64,000 nucleotides of DNA from Candidatus Heimdallarchaeota archaeon (lineage in GTDB: Archaea > Asgardarchaeota > Heimdallarchaeia > Heimdallarchaeales > Kariarchaeaceae): contig JADCLS010000010.1 of assembly GCA_026702845.1 (NCBI GenBank), positions 1 to 64,000 of the forward strand, in the 5' to 3' direction. Made by a program: the position numbers and the translations under genes. The notes under the pieces are model-generated. The model saw only the letters and a program-made list of their open reading frames with translations, was not told the DNA's origin and made no database searches. Shown in pieces: positions 19,449 through 29,200 of this stretch (its first letter is position 1; each line of letters opens with the position of its first letter).

Positions 19449-20993
19449 ATGACTACAATTAAGGAATTAATAGCTGAAGGATACTCAGGTGTAAGTGTCC
19501 GTTCAGTTTTAACAGATGCTGAGTTTCGTAAACGAGTGCTTGATGATTCTACCGTTCGAGGGAACAACAAAGTAAAAAATTTAGTTATGGATAAAATCGC
19601 AGTGGGTGGAAAGGTATTGTTAACTGGGCCTACTGGTGAGGCGAAAACTCTATTTGCCAGAGTGCTTCTTGATCACATCACCCGTGAAGTAAATAGTAGA
19701 AAATATCAAATCGCAGGTTGTCCATTTCTAGAGGATGCAGGATACCTCATTCATGTGATAAATAATTTTGAGAAGAACCTTTTCAATTCAATTGAAGTAT
19801 TACAAAGTCTATGTCCTGCCTGTAGAAATAACATTGAGACTGCTATTTCAACCAAAACACAGACTATTAATCTAGATAATACTGATCAAATGATCAAGAA
19901 TGCCAAATCAATAAAAACACGATTAGAGAATGTAGAAGTAGAAAAAACACTAGTTAGGAGAGCTCAAATTGACCCTAGAAACGATCCCGAATCTCTTTAT
20001 ATGCTACTAGCTGGAGTTGAGAATTTGGAGGAACTCCTAGGAGGTGAGAGTAGTGAAACCTTTGCCTTTAAGAGCCACAAAGTAGGTACTTTATCACAAG
20101 GTTTCATGGTAGTGAATGAAATTCAGAGATTACATCTATCTCTGCTGGAATCTCTCATGGGTTTCCTAGAAGATCCACAGGGGATTAAATATAATCTCGC
20201 TGGTGAAACTGTGTTCATTGATGGTGCCATCATCTTCACATCTAATGCACCATTGACGGTTTTCGGAGAGGAATCCCAACCTATCATCAATCGTGTTCCT
20301 GAAGTACTATGGCCTGCAAGAGATATCGATCATCGAATTGAAATTGTCAAGGATATGTTTGAGGATCATTTACTGGTTTCTAAGAATAACATCACTGCGA
20401 ATCCTGCATTGATTAATATGTTTGAATTAACTAGTGGTAATGATACTGATGTAATTTCACGACTTGCGTATGAGTTTATCAGTCATGTTGCCAACGAGAG
20501 TATTCCCAAATCTCTAAAAACTCAAGGAATTAGGTCTGAAAATCGAGTCGCAAGAACTGATTTTTATTCTGGTCTCGATGAGATTCATAATCCCCAGAGA
20601 TCACCTCACATAGATCTACGTACACTGAACAATGCAATTGGTGAAATTGTTATTAGATCCAAGGTATCTGAGGAGTTTGATGGTATTATTGTAACACTTG
20701 ATGATGTGAAATCCGCTCTGGAACTCTATGATATTTCACCAACCCTGATTAACAATGGATTACAAGCTGTAAAGCTCAATCTGCGAAATAAGATTAGGGA
20801 AGGAAAAACAGCAGTAAATGTTGATGAGGTTACAGAGGAATTGGATAAATTGACCACTCTCACAGAGGATAATCTGAAGGAAATAGTCTACTCTTATGAG
20901 AATTTGAATAGCAGAGAGGGAAAAGCAGCAGAGTATATATTCTCTCAGCTAAAACCCAGCTATGAGGCACTCCTTCAGATAAATTATCTATGA
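19449..20993 (+). CDS. MoxR/PrkA-like AAA+ ATPase
   Basis: 514 residues. Walker A is GPTGEAKT (60-67). Walker B reads VVNEIQRL (221-228), with Asn where most AAA proteins have Asp. Sensor 1 is TSN at 264-266, and an R-containing DHRIEIV segment follows. An insertion after the first helix carries C91 (AGCPFLEDAGYLI) and C122/C125 (LCPACR), which could bind zinc. The order GCPF..., then NDPESLYMLLAG, then NEIQRLHLSLLESLMGFLED, resembles PrkA/YeaG more than plain MoxR. These ATPases usually remodel a partner with a VWA protein, which is the next gene. An A/T-rich TATA-like stretch at 19409-19420 may give it its own promoter. Confidence 0.8.
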   Translation: MTTIKELIAEGYSGVSVRSVLTDAEFRKRVLDDSTVRGNNKVKNLVMDKIAVGGKVLLTGPTGEAKTLFARVLLDHITREVNSRKYQIAGCPFLEDAGYLIHVINNFEKNLFNSIEVLQSLCPACRNNIETAISTKTQTINLDNTDQMIKNAKSIKTRLENVEVEKTLVRRAQIDPRNDPESLYMLLAGVENLEELLGGESSETFAFKSHKVGTLSQGFMVVNEIQRLHLSLLESLMGFLEDPQGIKYNLAGETVFIDGAIIFTSNAPLTVFGEESQPIINRVPEVLWPARDIDHRIEIVKDMFEDHLLVSKNNITANPALINMFELTSGNDTDVISRLAYEFISHVANESIPKSLKTQGIRSENRVARTDFYSGLDEIHNPQRSPHIDLRTLNNAIGEIVIRSKVSEEFDGIIVTLDDVKSALELYDISPTLINNGLQAVKLNLRNKIREGKTAVNVDEVTEELDKLTTLTEDNLKEIVYSYENLNSREGKAAEYIFSQLKPSYEALLQINYL

Positions 20994-21003
20994 GGAGCAG
21001 AAA

Positions 21004-22398
21004 ATGCCCCACCGAATTTTTTTATTAACTCAGGCGCATTATCCAGATCCTCTGGTAGATTACTCATCTACAGAATTTATCATGGAATTCAATGACGCAG
21101 CTCAGCTTCTCAGACAATGGAGAAACCCACATCTAGGAAGATCCTCAAGAGAGGGGACTGTTCTAGGCTTGGCTGCATCTGCACGTGCTTCCTATGGTGC
21201 AATTCAGGAGAAATTGCTAACCACCATTGTACCTGGAGAAGAAGAGGACCAACTAATTGATAAGTTGAAAGTTCTTCGATTTATGCTTGATCAAACCCTA
21301 CCCAAGGCACTAGAGTTGGTTAATCTTGACCAGCTCCTTACTGCTGAAGATATTCAGGAGTTCATCAATCAACAGATGGGACTCATGCAGGAGGAGTATG
21401 GCAAGCAATTAACCACTGCAATGGAAATCATGAATCAGTTGAATGAAATCACTGATATTGAAATAACAGATAAATTTGGTAGGAAGAAAAGAATATCAAG
21501 AAGTGATGTGTTAGACGTCATAGGTAATATTCTGGGTAATATTCTTCTTCGACAGATGAGCCTCTGGCCAGTGGATGATGTTATTGCGAGACCCAGAGGT
21601 CGATTACATCTAAAAAAGACCTATACTTCTGCAATTAAACGAGAAGCATCCATTCCTCCCCAAAAAATATCCAATCAGGATATCCGAGTCATAGATAAAG
21701 ATAGACTGGGATTGATTTACTTCATTGTGGACATGAGTCAGAGTATGGGAATGACCGTCTTTAAGGATGGTTTAACAAGGTTGGATGGTGCTCTTCTGAC
21801 ATCTCTCGGTTTATACTACTACTTCAAACTAATCAATAGAAGAAAACGAAGAGAATTTGATAGTTTTAAAATGCATGTTGTACCAGTGGTTAAGAATCCG
21901 TATGTAATAGCAGATAATAAGAAATTTGAAAATTTTCTCATGGATGCTGAAGCCAAAGGAAAGACTAGATTAGTCCATGCCACCATGGCTGCAGTCAACC
22001 ATGTATCTGAGCATTATAAGGATAATAATATTGATGTCCAGCTAGTATATCTAACTGATGGTAGACCAAATGTACCATATGACGGTAATATTCCAGGTGT
22101 GATGTCAAATGAGTTTAAACAGTTCTTTTCCTTGAATCCAGACACATCTACTCCAAAAAAGGCACAGGAATGTATGATTCAACTCAATCAGATTTTCACA
22201 TATTTGAAGAACTCAAGGAGCAGAAAATGGACAATTTCATACTTTCTGATGGCAAGTAAGAAATTTCTAGGTAGCAGCCTCTACTTGGATACCAAACAGA
22301 TGGTCTCTGGAATATGTCGACCCATTCTAATCGATCCCACAGAGGTAGATAACCTCGGTAAGAGGATATTGAAGGAGACGATGATCAATGAGCAGTAG
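21004..22398 (+). CDS. VWA-domain protein, partner of the AAA ATPase
   Basis: 464 residues, beginning 10 bases after the AAA gene. The N-terminal ~200 residues are mostly helical. From about 235 there is a von Willebrand factor A domain with a complete metal-ion adhesion site: DMSQS at 243-247, T321 (GKTRL) and D352 (LTDGRPN). Such proteins bind a target through Mg and couple it to a MoxR/PrkA ATPase, as in RavA-ViaA, NorQ-NorD and YeaG-YeaH. The intact site suggests a working partner. Confidence 0.85.
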   Translation: MPHRIFLLTQAHYPDPLVDYSSTEFIMEFNDAAQLLRQWRNPHLGRSSREGTVLGLAASARASYGAIQEKLLTTIVPGEEEDQLIDKLKVLRFMLDQTLPKALELVNLDQLLTAEDIQEFINQQMGLMQEEYGKQLTTAMEIMNQLNEITDIEITDKFGRKKRISRSDVLDVIGNILGNILLRQMSLWPVDDVIARPRGRLHLKKTYTSAIKREASIPPQKISNQDIRVIDKDRLGLIYFIVDMSQSMGMTVFKDGLTRLDGALLTSLGLYYYFKLINRRKRREFDSFKMHVVPVVKNPYVIADNKKFENFLMDAEAKGKTRLVHATMAAVNHVSEHYKDNNIDVQLVYLTDGRPNVPYDGNIPGVMSNEFKQFFSLNPDTSTPKKAQECMIQLNQIFTYLKNSRSRKWTISYFLMASKKFLGSSLYLDTKQMVSGICRPILIDPTEVDNLGKRILKETMINEQ

Positions 22399-22407
22399 GT
22401 TGATGTT

Positions 22408-23928
22408 ATGAAACATGATGAACGTTTAGTGAAGGTGTATAATGAAGCTAGATCAGTTGTAGATGAAATCATCGGCGTGACTCCAGAAAATTATAAGCTT
22501 CTACTCTTTGTGGATCCCTCCCTGTATGGATCAGTGCTTCTTCAGACGAGAAATGCAGGTACACCTAAGGCAATTATCTCCTCCAATGAGCTTGAGGTAT
22601 TAAGGGAGCTTAAGGAGAATAATTACATTCCCATTGGTACAGATCTTGTATATGCTTCAAGAAAACCCAAGATTTTTCTTCCAAACTACAGAATAACAAG
22701 TAAATTTGATGAGGAAGTACTCAGAGCAAAACTCATCCATTCATTTGCTAAAGCTACAATCATCGAGCAAACGAAATCTAATTTCCCTGATACTCTAGAA
22801 AAGCTTTACCGGAATGATGCAATTATTTCTGATCTTTTCATGAATAATGTATTTGAATTCATCAAAGAGAGAAATGCACCTTGGGTTTGGCAATATTTTC
22901 AGGATTTTACTGCAGCCATCAGATTGCTTGGATTATATAATCAAGATGATTTTTACGTACCGCCAAACACCATTAGAAATGCCTCCATCTTCTACAACTA
23001 CCTTTTGGAAATCAAAGATATCACCAAAGAGAGATCCAAGGCCGTAGTAAAAGCTCCCTTATTCGACCTAATTTTACATGGTATTGGGGATATGGTGCTT
23101 GAACAGTATCTAGGAAAGAAAGATGATAAAGCTAGGGAAGTCCTAGAACCTCAATTAAAAGGAAATTTAGGTCAACCACTAGGAGTGATTGGAAAGCGAT
23201 TTCTCGAGGAGTATGGTGAAAATCCTGAGAGTATATTTGATACAGCAAGAAATATGAAAAATGATTACGAACTTGTAAAAATATGGTCTCGAGGAGATAC
23301 GAAGAAAGAGATTGATGAGGTACGAGATAAGTTAAACAATCGTTCTATAATATGGCACAATTCCAAGAATAGTTTCTGGTCGGATTTATGGCCACTGCGA
23401 GCCAGTGTTTTTGATAAAGTAAGTAATGCCTATGTTGGAAAGCTTCAAAGAAGAAAGTATCAACTCTATTCAGATCTCCTTGATGATAGCCCATTAGTTA
23501 CAACTCATGGGAGGGTAAAACTTAAGGATAGAGAAGTAGCTGTCATGAGCATTCAGGAGGACACCATTGGGCAAGAACAACTATTGATCTTAAGAAATCA
23601 TCTGAAAGCAAGAAAGGATACTTTCTCAACCCCACTTCCTGGATTACCGGATATTGTTGTTTTCAAGAAGTTCTCTGGAATGCATGTAGCATCCTACCTA
23701 GGGGTTGCAGACAAGGTTGCATTCAAAAAATATCCCAACTCACCCTATGATCTCCCTCTAGTTGTTCGTGCATTACAAGTGACCAAGAAAAAGGATGCTT
23801 ATCTTAGTGAGGAAAGAGATGATGAAGGAAAGATAGATACAGCGGATTACAGCAATCTAGAAAAACTAACTGAACCACAGCATAGAGCCATCAAATATCT
23901 CATCAGACAAAGTGAGGTGACACAATGA
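22408..23928 (+). CDS. Unrecognised 506-residue protein in the AAA-VWA cluster
   Basis: Begins 9 bases after the VWA gene and overlaps the HEAT gene by ATGA, so it is translated within the same operon. No family recognised. The N-terminal ~60 residues resemble an alpha/beta unit (YKLLLFVDPSLYGSVLL), the middle is long and helical, and the C-terminal part (IVVFKKFSGMHVASYLG) is a mix of strands and helices. Its constant position between VWA and HEAT genes makes it a likely core part of the system or its substrate. Confidence 0.75.
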   Translation: MKHDERLVKVYNEARSVVDEIIGVTPENYKLLLFVDPSLYGSVLLQTRNAGTPKAIISSNELEVLRELKENNYIPIGTDLVYASRKPKIFLPNYRITSKFDEEVLRAKLIHSFAKATIIEQTKSNFPDTLEKLYRNDAIISDLFMNNVFEFIKERNAPWVWQYFQDFTAAIRLLGLYNQDDFYVPPNTIRNASIFYNYLLEIKDITKERSKAVVKAPLFDLILHGIGDMVLEQYLGKKDDKAREVLEPQLKGNLGQPLGVIGKRFLEEYGENPESIFDTARNMKNDYELVKIWSRGDTKKEIDEVRDKLNNRSIIWHNSKNSFWSDLWPLRASVFDKVSNAYVGKLQRRKYQLYSDLLDDSPLVTTHGRVKLKDREVAVMSIQEDTIGQEQLLILRNHLKARKDTFSTPLPGLPDIVVFKKFSGMHVASYLGVADKVAFKKYPNSPYDLPLVVRALQVTKKKDAYLSEERDDEGKIDTADYSNLEKLTEPQHRAIKYLIRQSEVTQ

Positions 23929-24740
23929 ACCCAGTTATGAAATTCCTTTGGTTGTTCCAATCAAGACGATGGATCTTGCATGAGAATCTAAGACTTCAGT
24001 ATCCTTCCATTCACTTTATAGGTGAGTTAGGTAATATCAAGGATTTTGATCGTCTGCTCCCCTTACTCTCTAATCCTTCTCAATTGGTGAGAAATGCATC
24101 CACAAAAGCCTTGAGAACCCTAATTTTAAGGAATAAAGAAAATCCTGAAGCATATCGACATATGATTAATGAGATAATCTTTGTTTTCAAGAATGCTAGT
24201 GGATTAATTGAGAAATTGGCCAGTCTTGAAGTGATAAAACTATTACCAATAGCAAAACGAGAGGAAGTGTTGAGCAATCTTGTCCTGGAGGCTGAAAATG
24301 ACCTTAAATACCAGGTAATTGATGCTCTATCAGATACCCGAGATGTAGAGATCCTAAATAGTGTTTTGAAGGCTAGTAATTCAACTGATTTAGTATTAAA
24401 ACGAAAGGCATTAGAAACCTGGTATACTGGATTATCAGTTCAGGAACTTGATGAAGTGCTAGAGTATGCAACAACTAACTTACATGTATTAATTCGTGCA
24501 ACTTATGAGCTCCAACTTTCGGGTGAATTTCTCAATAAGATTCTATCCTATGCCGAGGTTAAGAAATTACCAAGACCAAAAGCCTATCCGGATTTCATTA
24601 TCAGATATCTAACTGAATTACTGGGAAACTGGGAGTATGAACCTGAATCTTATCGTTCACTACATGCTATAATGGTTCCGTCATACTTCACTTTCGATAC
24701 ATCAGATAATGAAGAAGAAAATCCATTTGTTGTTCTGTAA
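23925..24740 (+). CDS. HEAT/ARM-repeat protein of the AAA-VWA cluster
   Basis: 271 residues beginning with an ATGA overlap with the previous gene. At least three helical repeats are visible, e.g. HFIGELGNIKDFDRLLPLLS, LVRNASTKALRTLIL and KYQVIDALSDTRDVEILNSVL. This is a protein-binding scaffold. It ends the operon; a long A/T-rich gap precedes the convergent glyA. Confidence 0.75.
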   Translation: MNPVMKFLWLFQSRRWILHENLRLQYPSIHFIGELGNIKDFDRLLPLLSNPSQLVRNASTKALRTLILRNKENPEAYRHMINEIIFVFKNASGLIEKLASLEVIKLLPIAKREEVLSNLVLEAENDLKYQVIDALSDTRDVEILNSVLKASNSTDLVLKRKALETWYTGLSVQELDEVLEYATTNLHVLIRATYELQLSGEFLNKILSYAEVKKLPRPKAYPDFIIRYLTELLGNWEYEPESYRSLHAIMVPSYFTFDTSDNEEENPFVVL

Positions 24741-24850
24741 ACTCTATCATATAAGAAAACCATTTTTATATACAGTGTACGAAATCCTCGAAGAATAGTT
24801 TTCAAAATTTATTTAATGGAATATCGCTAAACAATTAATTTCAAATCAAT

Positions 24851-26119
24851 TTATTTCAACATGGTAAATCCTTCATAAAGGGGATGTCGATCACAGATTT
24901 GACCCACCTCGGCTTTAACCTTGTCTAGTTCAGCTTGATTATCAATATTGGCAAGAGTCTTAACCATTAATGATCCAATCTCAATCATCTCAGTCGTTCC
25001 CAATCCACGTGTAGTAAGTGCTGCGGTTCCAATACGAATACCACTTGGATCAAATGGAGAACGTGTTTCATTTGGAATGGTATTCTTGTTTGTGAAAAGA
25101 CCTACTGTATCCAGCACATGCTCAGCTCTCTTACCACCCACATCATATTGTGATATATCGAGCAAAATAAGGTGATTATCAGTACCACCTGAGATTAGTG
25201 TTGCACCTTCGGCCATCAGACTATCTGCAAGAACTTTAGCATTCACCTTTACCTGTTTTGCATAGTCTTTGAATGAAGGATCAAGTGCCTCCTTGAAGCT
25301 CACTGCTTTTGCAGCAATCACATGATCTAGAGGACCACCTTGCATTCCTGGGAATACAGCTTTGTTAATTGCTGCATGATGCTCTTCCCTGCCCATAATC
25401 ATGGCACCTCTAGGACCACGAAGGGTTTTGTGCGTGGTTGTGGTGATAATATCACAATAAGGTGCTGCATCAGGATGTTGTTTACCTGCTATCAGACCTG
25501 CAATATGGGCAATATCAGCCATGAGATATGCACCAATTTCATCCGCAATCTCCCTGAATGCCTTGAAATCCAGTTCTCGTGGATAAGCTGAGAATCCTGC
25601 AAGAAGGATTTTTGGTTTACTCTCCAAAGCCTTCTTTCTTACCTCATCCATATCAATAAGATGGGTATCTGGATCTACACCATAACTAGTGAAATTGTAA
25701 AACTTACCAGAGAAATTTACGAAATGTCCATGGGTGAGATGTCCACCATGATCTAAGCTCATAGCCAGAATTGGATCTCCCAACTCCAGCAGAGCAAAAT
25801 AGGTTTCCATATTGGCTTGGGATCCTGCATGAGGTTGAACATTAACAAAATCTACACCAAAAAGTTCCTTGGCCCTATCAATTGCAAGTTGTTCTGAAAT
25901 ATCCACAAACTCGTTACCACCATAGTAACGTTTGCTAGGATAACCCTCCGAGTATTTATTTGTTAAAACACTTCCCATTGCCTGAAGTACTGCTTTTGAT
26001 ACGTAGTTCTCAGAAGCAATCATCTCAAGGCCTTTTCGCCCACGATTCAACTCATTTTCTAATACTTTATGAATCTCAGGGTCAGTAGTAGATATGTCGT
26101 CAAGGAATTCCTTCTTCAT
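24851..26119 (-). CDS. glyA: Serine hydroxymethyltransferase
   Basis: 422 residues. SHMT interconverts serine and glycine with a tetrahydrofolate or pterin one-carbon carrier. PLP lysine is K231 in TTTTHKTLRGPRG. Other signatures: MIASENYVSKAVLQAMGS, KYSEGYPSKRYYGGNEFVD, NVQPHAGSQAN, MADIAHIAGLI and QGGPLDH. Length and motif order are those of the bacterial-type enzyme. It stands alone, convergent with the AAA-VWA operon. Confidence 0.96.
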   Translation of the reverse strand: MKKEFLDDISTTDPEIHKVLENELNRGRKGLEMIASENYVSKAVLQAMGSVLTNKYSEGYPSKRYYGGNEFVDISEQLAIDRAKELFGVDFVNVQPHAGSQANMETYFALLELGDPILAMSLDHGGHLTHGHFVNFSGKFYNFTSYGVDPDTHLIDMDEVRKKALESKPKILLAGFSAYPRELDFKAFREIADEIGAYLMADIAHIAGLIAGKQHPDAAPYCDIITTTTHKTLRGPRGAMIMGREEHHAAINKAVFPGMQGGPLDHVIAAKAVSFKEALDPSFKDYAKQVKVNAKVLADSLMAEGATLISGGTDNHLILLDISQYDVGGKRAEHVLDTVGLFTNKNTIPNETRSPFDPSGIRIGTAALTTRGLGTTEMIEIGSLMVKTLANIDNQAELDKVKAEVGQICDRHPLYEGFTMLK

Positions 26120-26324
26120 TATCGATAGAAAATTTCTTGCGTTTATAAAATCAAATTTAGAGTTTTAGTTATTTGCTCTCACAAATTCCCTTTGAAATTA
26201 ACTATCCATCTAGGTAAGAATCAATTAGGTTATTAATTATAATGTTTCACGGTAAGTATACTGTATTGACTTTGATCATGAATCGATATGGTATGTATTT
26301 AGCTATAGTGTAGCGATATCATCT

Positions 26325-26436
26325 GAGGGGGTCGCCCAGCCTGGCCAACGGCGCAGGGTTCAGGTTCAAAGCATTCATGTTTTGTGGAAAATCCCTGTAC
26401 ATTAGTGTTTCGTGGGTTCGAATCCCACCTCCCTCA
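26325..26436 (+). tRNA. trnL-CAG: tRNA-Leu (anticodon CAG) with 27-nt intron
   Basis: Acceptor GAGGGGG (26325-26331) pairs with CTCCCTC (26429-26435), discriminator A at 26436, no encoded CCA. D arm with GCC/GGC, anticodon stem CAGGG (26354-26358) with CCCTG (26393-26397), anticodon CAG at 26361-26363. The variable arm TACATTAGTGTTTC forms an ACA/TGT stem, and the T arm is GTGGG-TTCGAAT-CCCAC. The intron at 26365-26391, after position 37, fits a bulge-helix-bulge: 32-35 pair with the intron end (3 of 4 pairs), and CAAAGCA pairs with TGTTTTG in a 7-bp inner helix around a TTCA loop. Confidence 0.92.
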
Positions 26437-26709
26437 TTATTTCAAGTACTCTTTAGGATCAACTAAAATTGTATCCGGGTTGTTATAATTATTTGCAGCT
26501 ATAATATGTTTACAGACCTTTCCTGGAACATTAATGCACCTAAAAGTAAAATGGTCACAGGAGCAAAAATTCGGCAAGATGACAAGATATTCACCTGTCT
26601 CACCTGTAACTATATAGTACTCTTTCTCCTCATATTTTTGAATTTTATGTACACCTTTCTTCTCAATGATTAAATTTGCCTTTTTAACCTCATTGGGATT
26701 CGACATCAC
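26437..26709 (-). CDS. SWIM zinc-finger protein
   Basis: 90 residues with the CxCx(n)CxH SWIM pattern at C49, C51, C66 and H68 (NFCSCDHFT, KVCKHIIAA). SWIM domains bind nucleic acid or protein. The gene overlaps the 3' end of the upstream HAD gene by 4 bases, so the pair is translationally coupled, and its stop abuts the 3' end of the tRNA-Leu gene on the other strand. Confidence 0.8.
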   Translation of the reverse strand: MMSNPNEVKKANLIIEKKGVHKIQKYEEKEYYIVTGETGEYLVILPNFCSCDHFTFRCINVPGKVCKHIIAANNYNNPDTILVDPKEYLK

Positions 26710-27461
26710 ATCAACTCAATAACATCAAGATGGATTGGGAGGAGGCTAATATCTCCCAAGCTTAAATCTGCCAACTTTCTTACCTGAAGAGGAACGCTTC
26801 TCTCCCTATTGATGTGGATTGTCTTCATACCAAGTAGCCTGGGTTTGAGAACCTCATGCATGCTATTACCTACCATAACTGAATTTTCAGGTTTAGAATT
26901 TGCCACACTGAGCATATTTTGGTAATAATCTACAGTATGTTTGGTAGCAGCAACTGAATCAAATCCAATGACTTCTGAAAAGTAATCCTCTATATCATTG
27001 GCCTCGATTACTCCGTTGATATGTGATGAATGACTACTGCTTGCAACGATTAGATTGTAGCCATGATCAATCAATGCATCGAGAGTATCTCGTACCTCCG
27101 GATAAAGAACTTCCTCAGTTTTGGCGGCGACCTCATATTCAAAAGGTCGAGTACGTAATGAAGAACATTTAGGATCCACTTTTAAGTTTTCATAGAGAAA
27201 TTTAGGAAAGAGTTTATCGCAAGTCTCGAGGAATTCTAGAAATTTAGGACCGACCTTGGTTTTTGTAGGATTTCTCAAGTATTCAAAAGCTACATCCTCC
27301 CACCTTCGCATTGCCTCATCATATCGCTTTTCGGCCTCCTTTCCAGCAATGCCAAATTGCTCATGGAGATGTTGCAGAGTGATGCGTTTATACTCCATGA
27401 ATATTCTTGGAGTTTCCACTAGTACACCGTGTAAATCCATGAATAAGGTTAATGATGACAC
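26706..27461 (-). CDS. HAD-superfamily protein with altered catalytic residues
   Basis: 251 residues. Motif I reads FMDLHGVLVET: the nucleophile D9 is kept but the acid/base Asp two residues on is His11. Motif II is IVASSSHSSHING; motif IV VMVGNSMHEVLKPRLLG lacks the usual GD(S/T)xxD acidic pair. A helical cap (35-130) follows motif I. The altered motifs suggest a phosphatase with unusual chemistry or a non-catalytic protein. Coupled to the SWIM gene. Confidence 0.75.
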   Translation of the reverse strand: MSSLTLFMDLHGVLVETPRIFMEYKRITLQHLHEQFGIAGKEAEKRYDEAMRRWEDVAFEYLRNPTKTKVGPKFLEFLETCDKLFPKFLYENLKVDPKCSSLRTRPFEYEVAAKTEEVLYPEVRDTLDALIDHGYNLIVASSSHSSHINGVIEANDIEDYFSEVIGFDSVAATKHTVDYYQNMLSVANSKPENSVMVGNSMHEVLKPRLLGMKTIHINRERSVPLQVRKLADLSLGDISLLPIHLDVIELM

Positions 27462-27571
27462 TGTGAATAACTCCTAATGTGCTATACAATATTATTATCG
27501 TCACATCGATATTTATGTTATTGTATATAGAAAAATAAAACGTACAGAAATTCTTCTAATTCTAATAAGAA

Positions 27572-28231
27572 CTAGTTCCGTATACCAAAAATTGCAGTAC
27601 CTATTCGTAACATAGTTGATCCAGCAAGTAGAGCTGCTTGCCAATCACCAGTCATGCCTATACTATACTCATGAAGAGAATGTTCTTTCCCTATGTTAAC
27701 CAGTTTTTTATATTCAGATTCACAGGTTGCCATATCCCAGGATGCATTTCCTATACCCATAAGTCCGATCAAATCAAGATTACTCTGGTTCACATCATCA
27801 ATAATGTTGGGTAACTGTTTATAGGAGACTCCTGCTTTACTAGATTCTTCGCTGATATTAACTTGAATAAATACTGGCTTGGTGATTCCCCGTTTAATCA
27901 ATTTATCAATATGAGAGGATTTGGAAAGAGTATGAATTATTGGATTGGCATATGTAAGGTATCGAATATTACCAGATTGTAGAGGTCCAATATAGTGCCA
28001 ATTAACATTAGGCACCTTTGCTGCCTTATCTGCCAATTCTTTTGCATAATTCTCACCGAAATCGCGAATTCCAATATCAATTGCCGCATAAATATGTGAA
28101 AGCGATTTAGTTTTTGAAACAGCTATGATTGTGGGCATGGATAAACTCTGTTCATCAACAAAAGACTCTATCATCGAAACCAGAGATGAATAATTATCTG
28201 AGATCACTCTTACTAGCTGTTCATGCTCCAT
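27572..28231 (-). CDS. YggS/PLPBP-family pyridoxal-phosphate homeostasis protein
   Basis: 219 residues of the alanine-racemase-like N-terminal barrel fold. PLP lysine is K40 in IIAVSKTKS; other signatures are IRDFGENYAKELADK, WHYIGPLQSGNIRYL, VNISEESSKAG and SIGMTGDWQAAL (family GMSxDxxxAI). It buffers free PLP and delivers it to enzymes; it is not known to be catalytic. Located 34 bases from MeaB on the same strand. Confidence 0.9.
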   Translation of the reverse strand: MEHEQLVRVISDNYSSLVSMIESFVDEQSLSMPTIIAVSKTKSLSHIYAAIDIGIRDFGENYAKELADKAAKVPNVNWHYIGPLQSGNIRYLTYANPIIHTLSKSSHIDKLIKRGITKPVFIQVNISEESSKAGVSYKQLPNIIDDVNQSNLDLIGLMGIGNASWDMATCESEYKKLVNIGKEHSLHEYSIGMTGDWQAALLAGSTMLRIGTAIFGIRN

Positions 28232-28265
28232 ATGAGTGATTATTCAAGTACTTGGTTAAGCATAT

Positions 28266-29192
28266 TTATGATTGAGTGGATAGGTGTCTTACCAACTCAG
28301 AAACAGTATCAGAAAAACAACGCTTATTTGTCAATATATCTTTCACTAGCTTGGAGACATCAAATTGCTGCTCTAAAGATACTGTAAAGCTCTCAGAAGC
28401 TCTTCGTATCAATTCAGTTCTAAACTGATCCATACGCAGCTGGTTAACATGTTGTTGAATAAATCTGTTATGCTCATCTATTGCATTAACCAAATCATCA
28501 ATCCCAACTCTCTCAAGTGCACTGGTTGTCACAACAGGAGGTAACCATGAGAATTTGTTCTCCTTTATGAAATGCCGAATCTGGGCAGCAATCTCTTCTG
28601 CACCAATCTTATCTGCTTTATTCACAACAAATACATCTGCAATTTCCATGATTCCAGCTTTTAGTATTTGGATATCATCTCCAAGACCTGGTACGGTGAG
28701 AACTATTACAGTATCACAGATCTGAATTATATCAACCTCACTTTGACCTGCACCAACTGTTTCAACGATAATAATATCAAATCCTGCTCCATCTAGAATG
28801 CACACCGTATCAAATGTAGCAGCAGATAAACCACCAACTCGACCTCGTGATGCCATGGATCGGATATACACACCATCATCTGAGGTGAATTCAAGAAGTC
28901 TAACCCTATCTCCTAGTAATGCACCCTCACTATACGGACTGCTAGGATCCACAGCAATAACTGCTACAGATTTATTATTATTTCGATACTCTCTAATGAC
29001 TTCATTGATCAATGTACTCTTGCCAGCTCCAGGAGGACCTGTGAACCCTATGATATGGGCATGCCCTATTTTTGGATAGATATGATCCATAGCTAGTATT
29101 CCCTGAGTATCCCTGTTCTCAACCAAACTGATCAATCTCGCTAATGCTCGTTGATCTCCCTTGTAATACTGGTTGAGGAGTTTGTCTATCAT
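28266..29192 (-). CDS. meaB: MeaB/ArgK-type G-protein chaperone
   Basis: 308 residues. P-loop GPPGAGKST at 52-60, then VIAVDPSSPYSEGALLGDRV, ETVGAGQSEVDI and the guanine-binding NKAD segment. MeaB loads and protects the adenosylcobalamin cofactor of methylmalonyl-CoA or isobutyryl-CoA mutase. It follows the mutase gene by 8 bases, so the two form an operon. Because the mutase is itself a fused IcmF with its own GTPase domain, a separate MeaB is partly redundant. Confidence 0.93.
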   Translation of the reverse strand: MIDKLLNQYYKGDQRALARLISLVENRDTQGILAMDHIYPKIGHAHIIGFTGPPGAGKSTLINEVIREYRNNNKSVAVIAVDPSSPYSEGALLGDRVRLLEFTSDDGVYIRSMASRGRVGGLSAATFDTVCILDGAGFDIIIVETVGAGQSEVDIIQICDTVIVLTVPGLGDDIQILKAGIMEIADVFVVNKADKIGAEEIAAQIRHFIKENKFSWLPPVVTTSALERVGIDDLVNAIDEHNRFIQQHVNQLRMDQFRTELIRRASESFTVSLEQQFDVSKLVKDILTNKRCFSDTVSELVRHLSTQS

Positions 29193-29200
29193 TTATTCAC

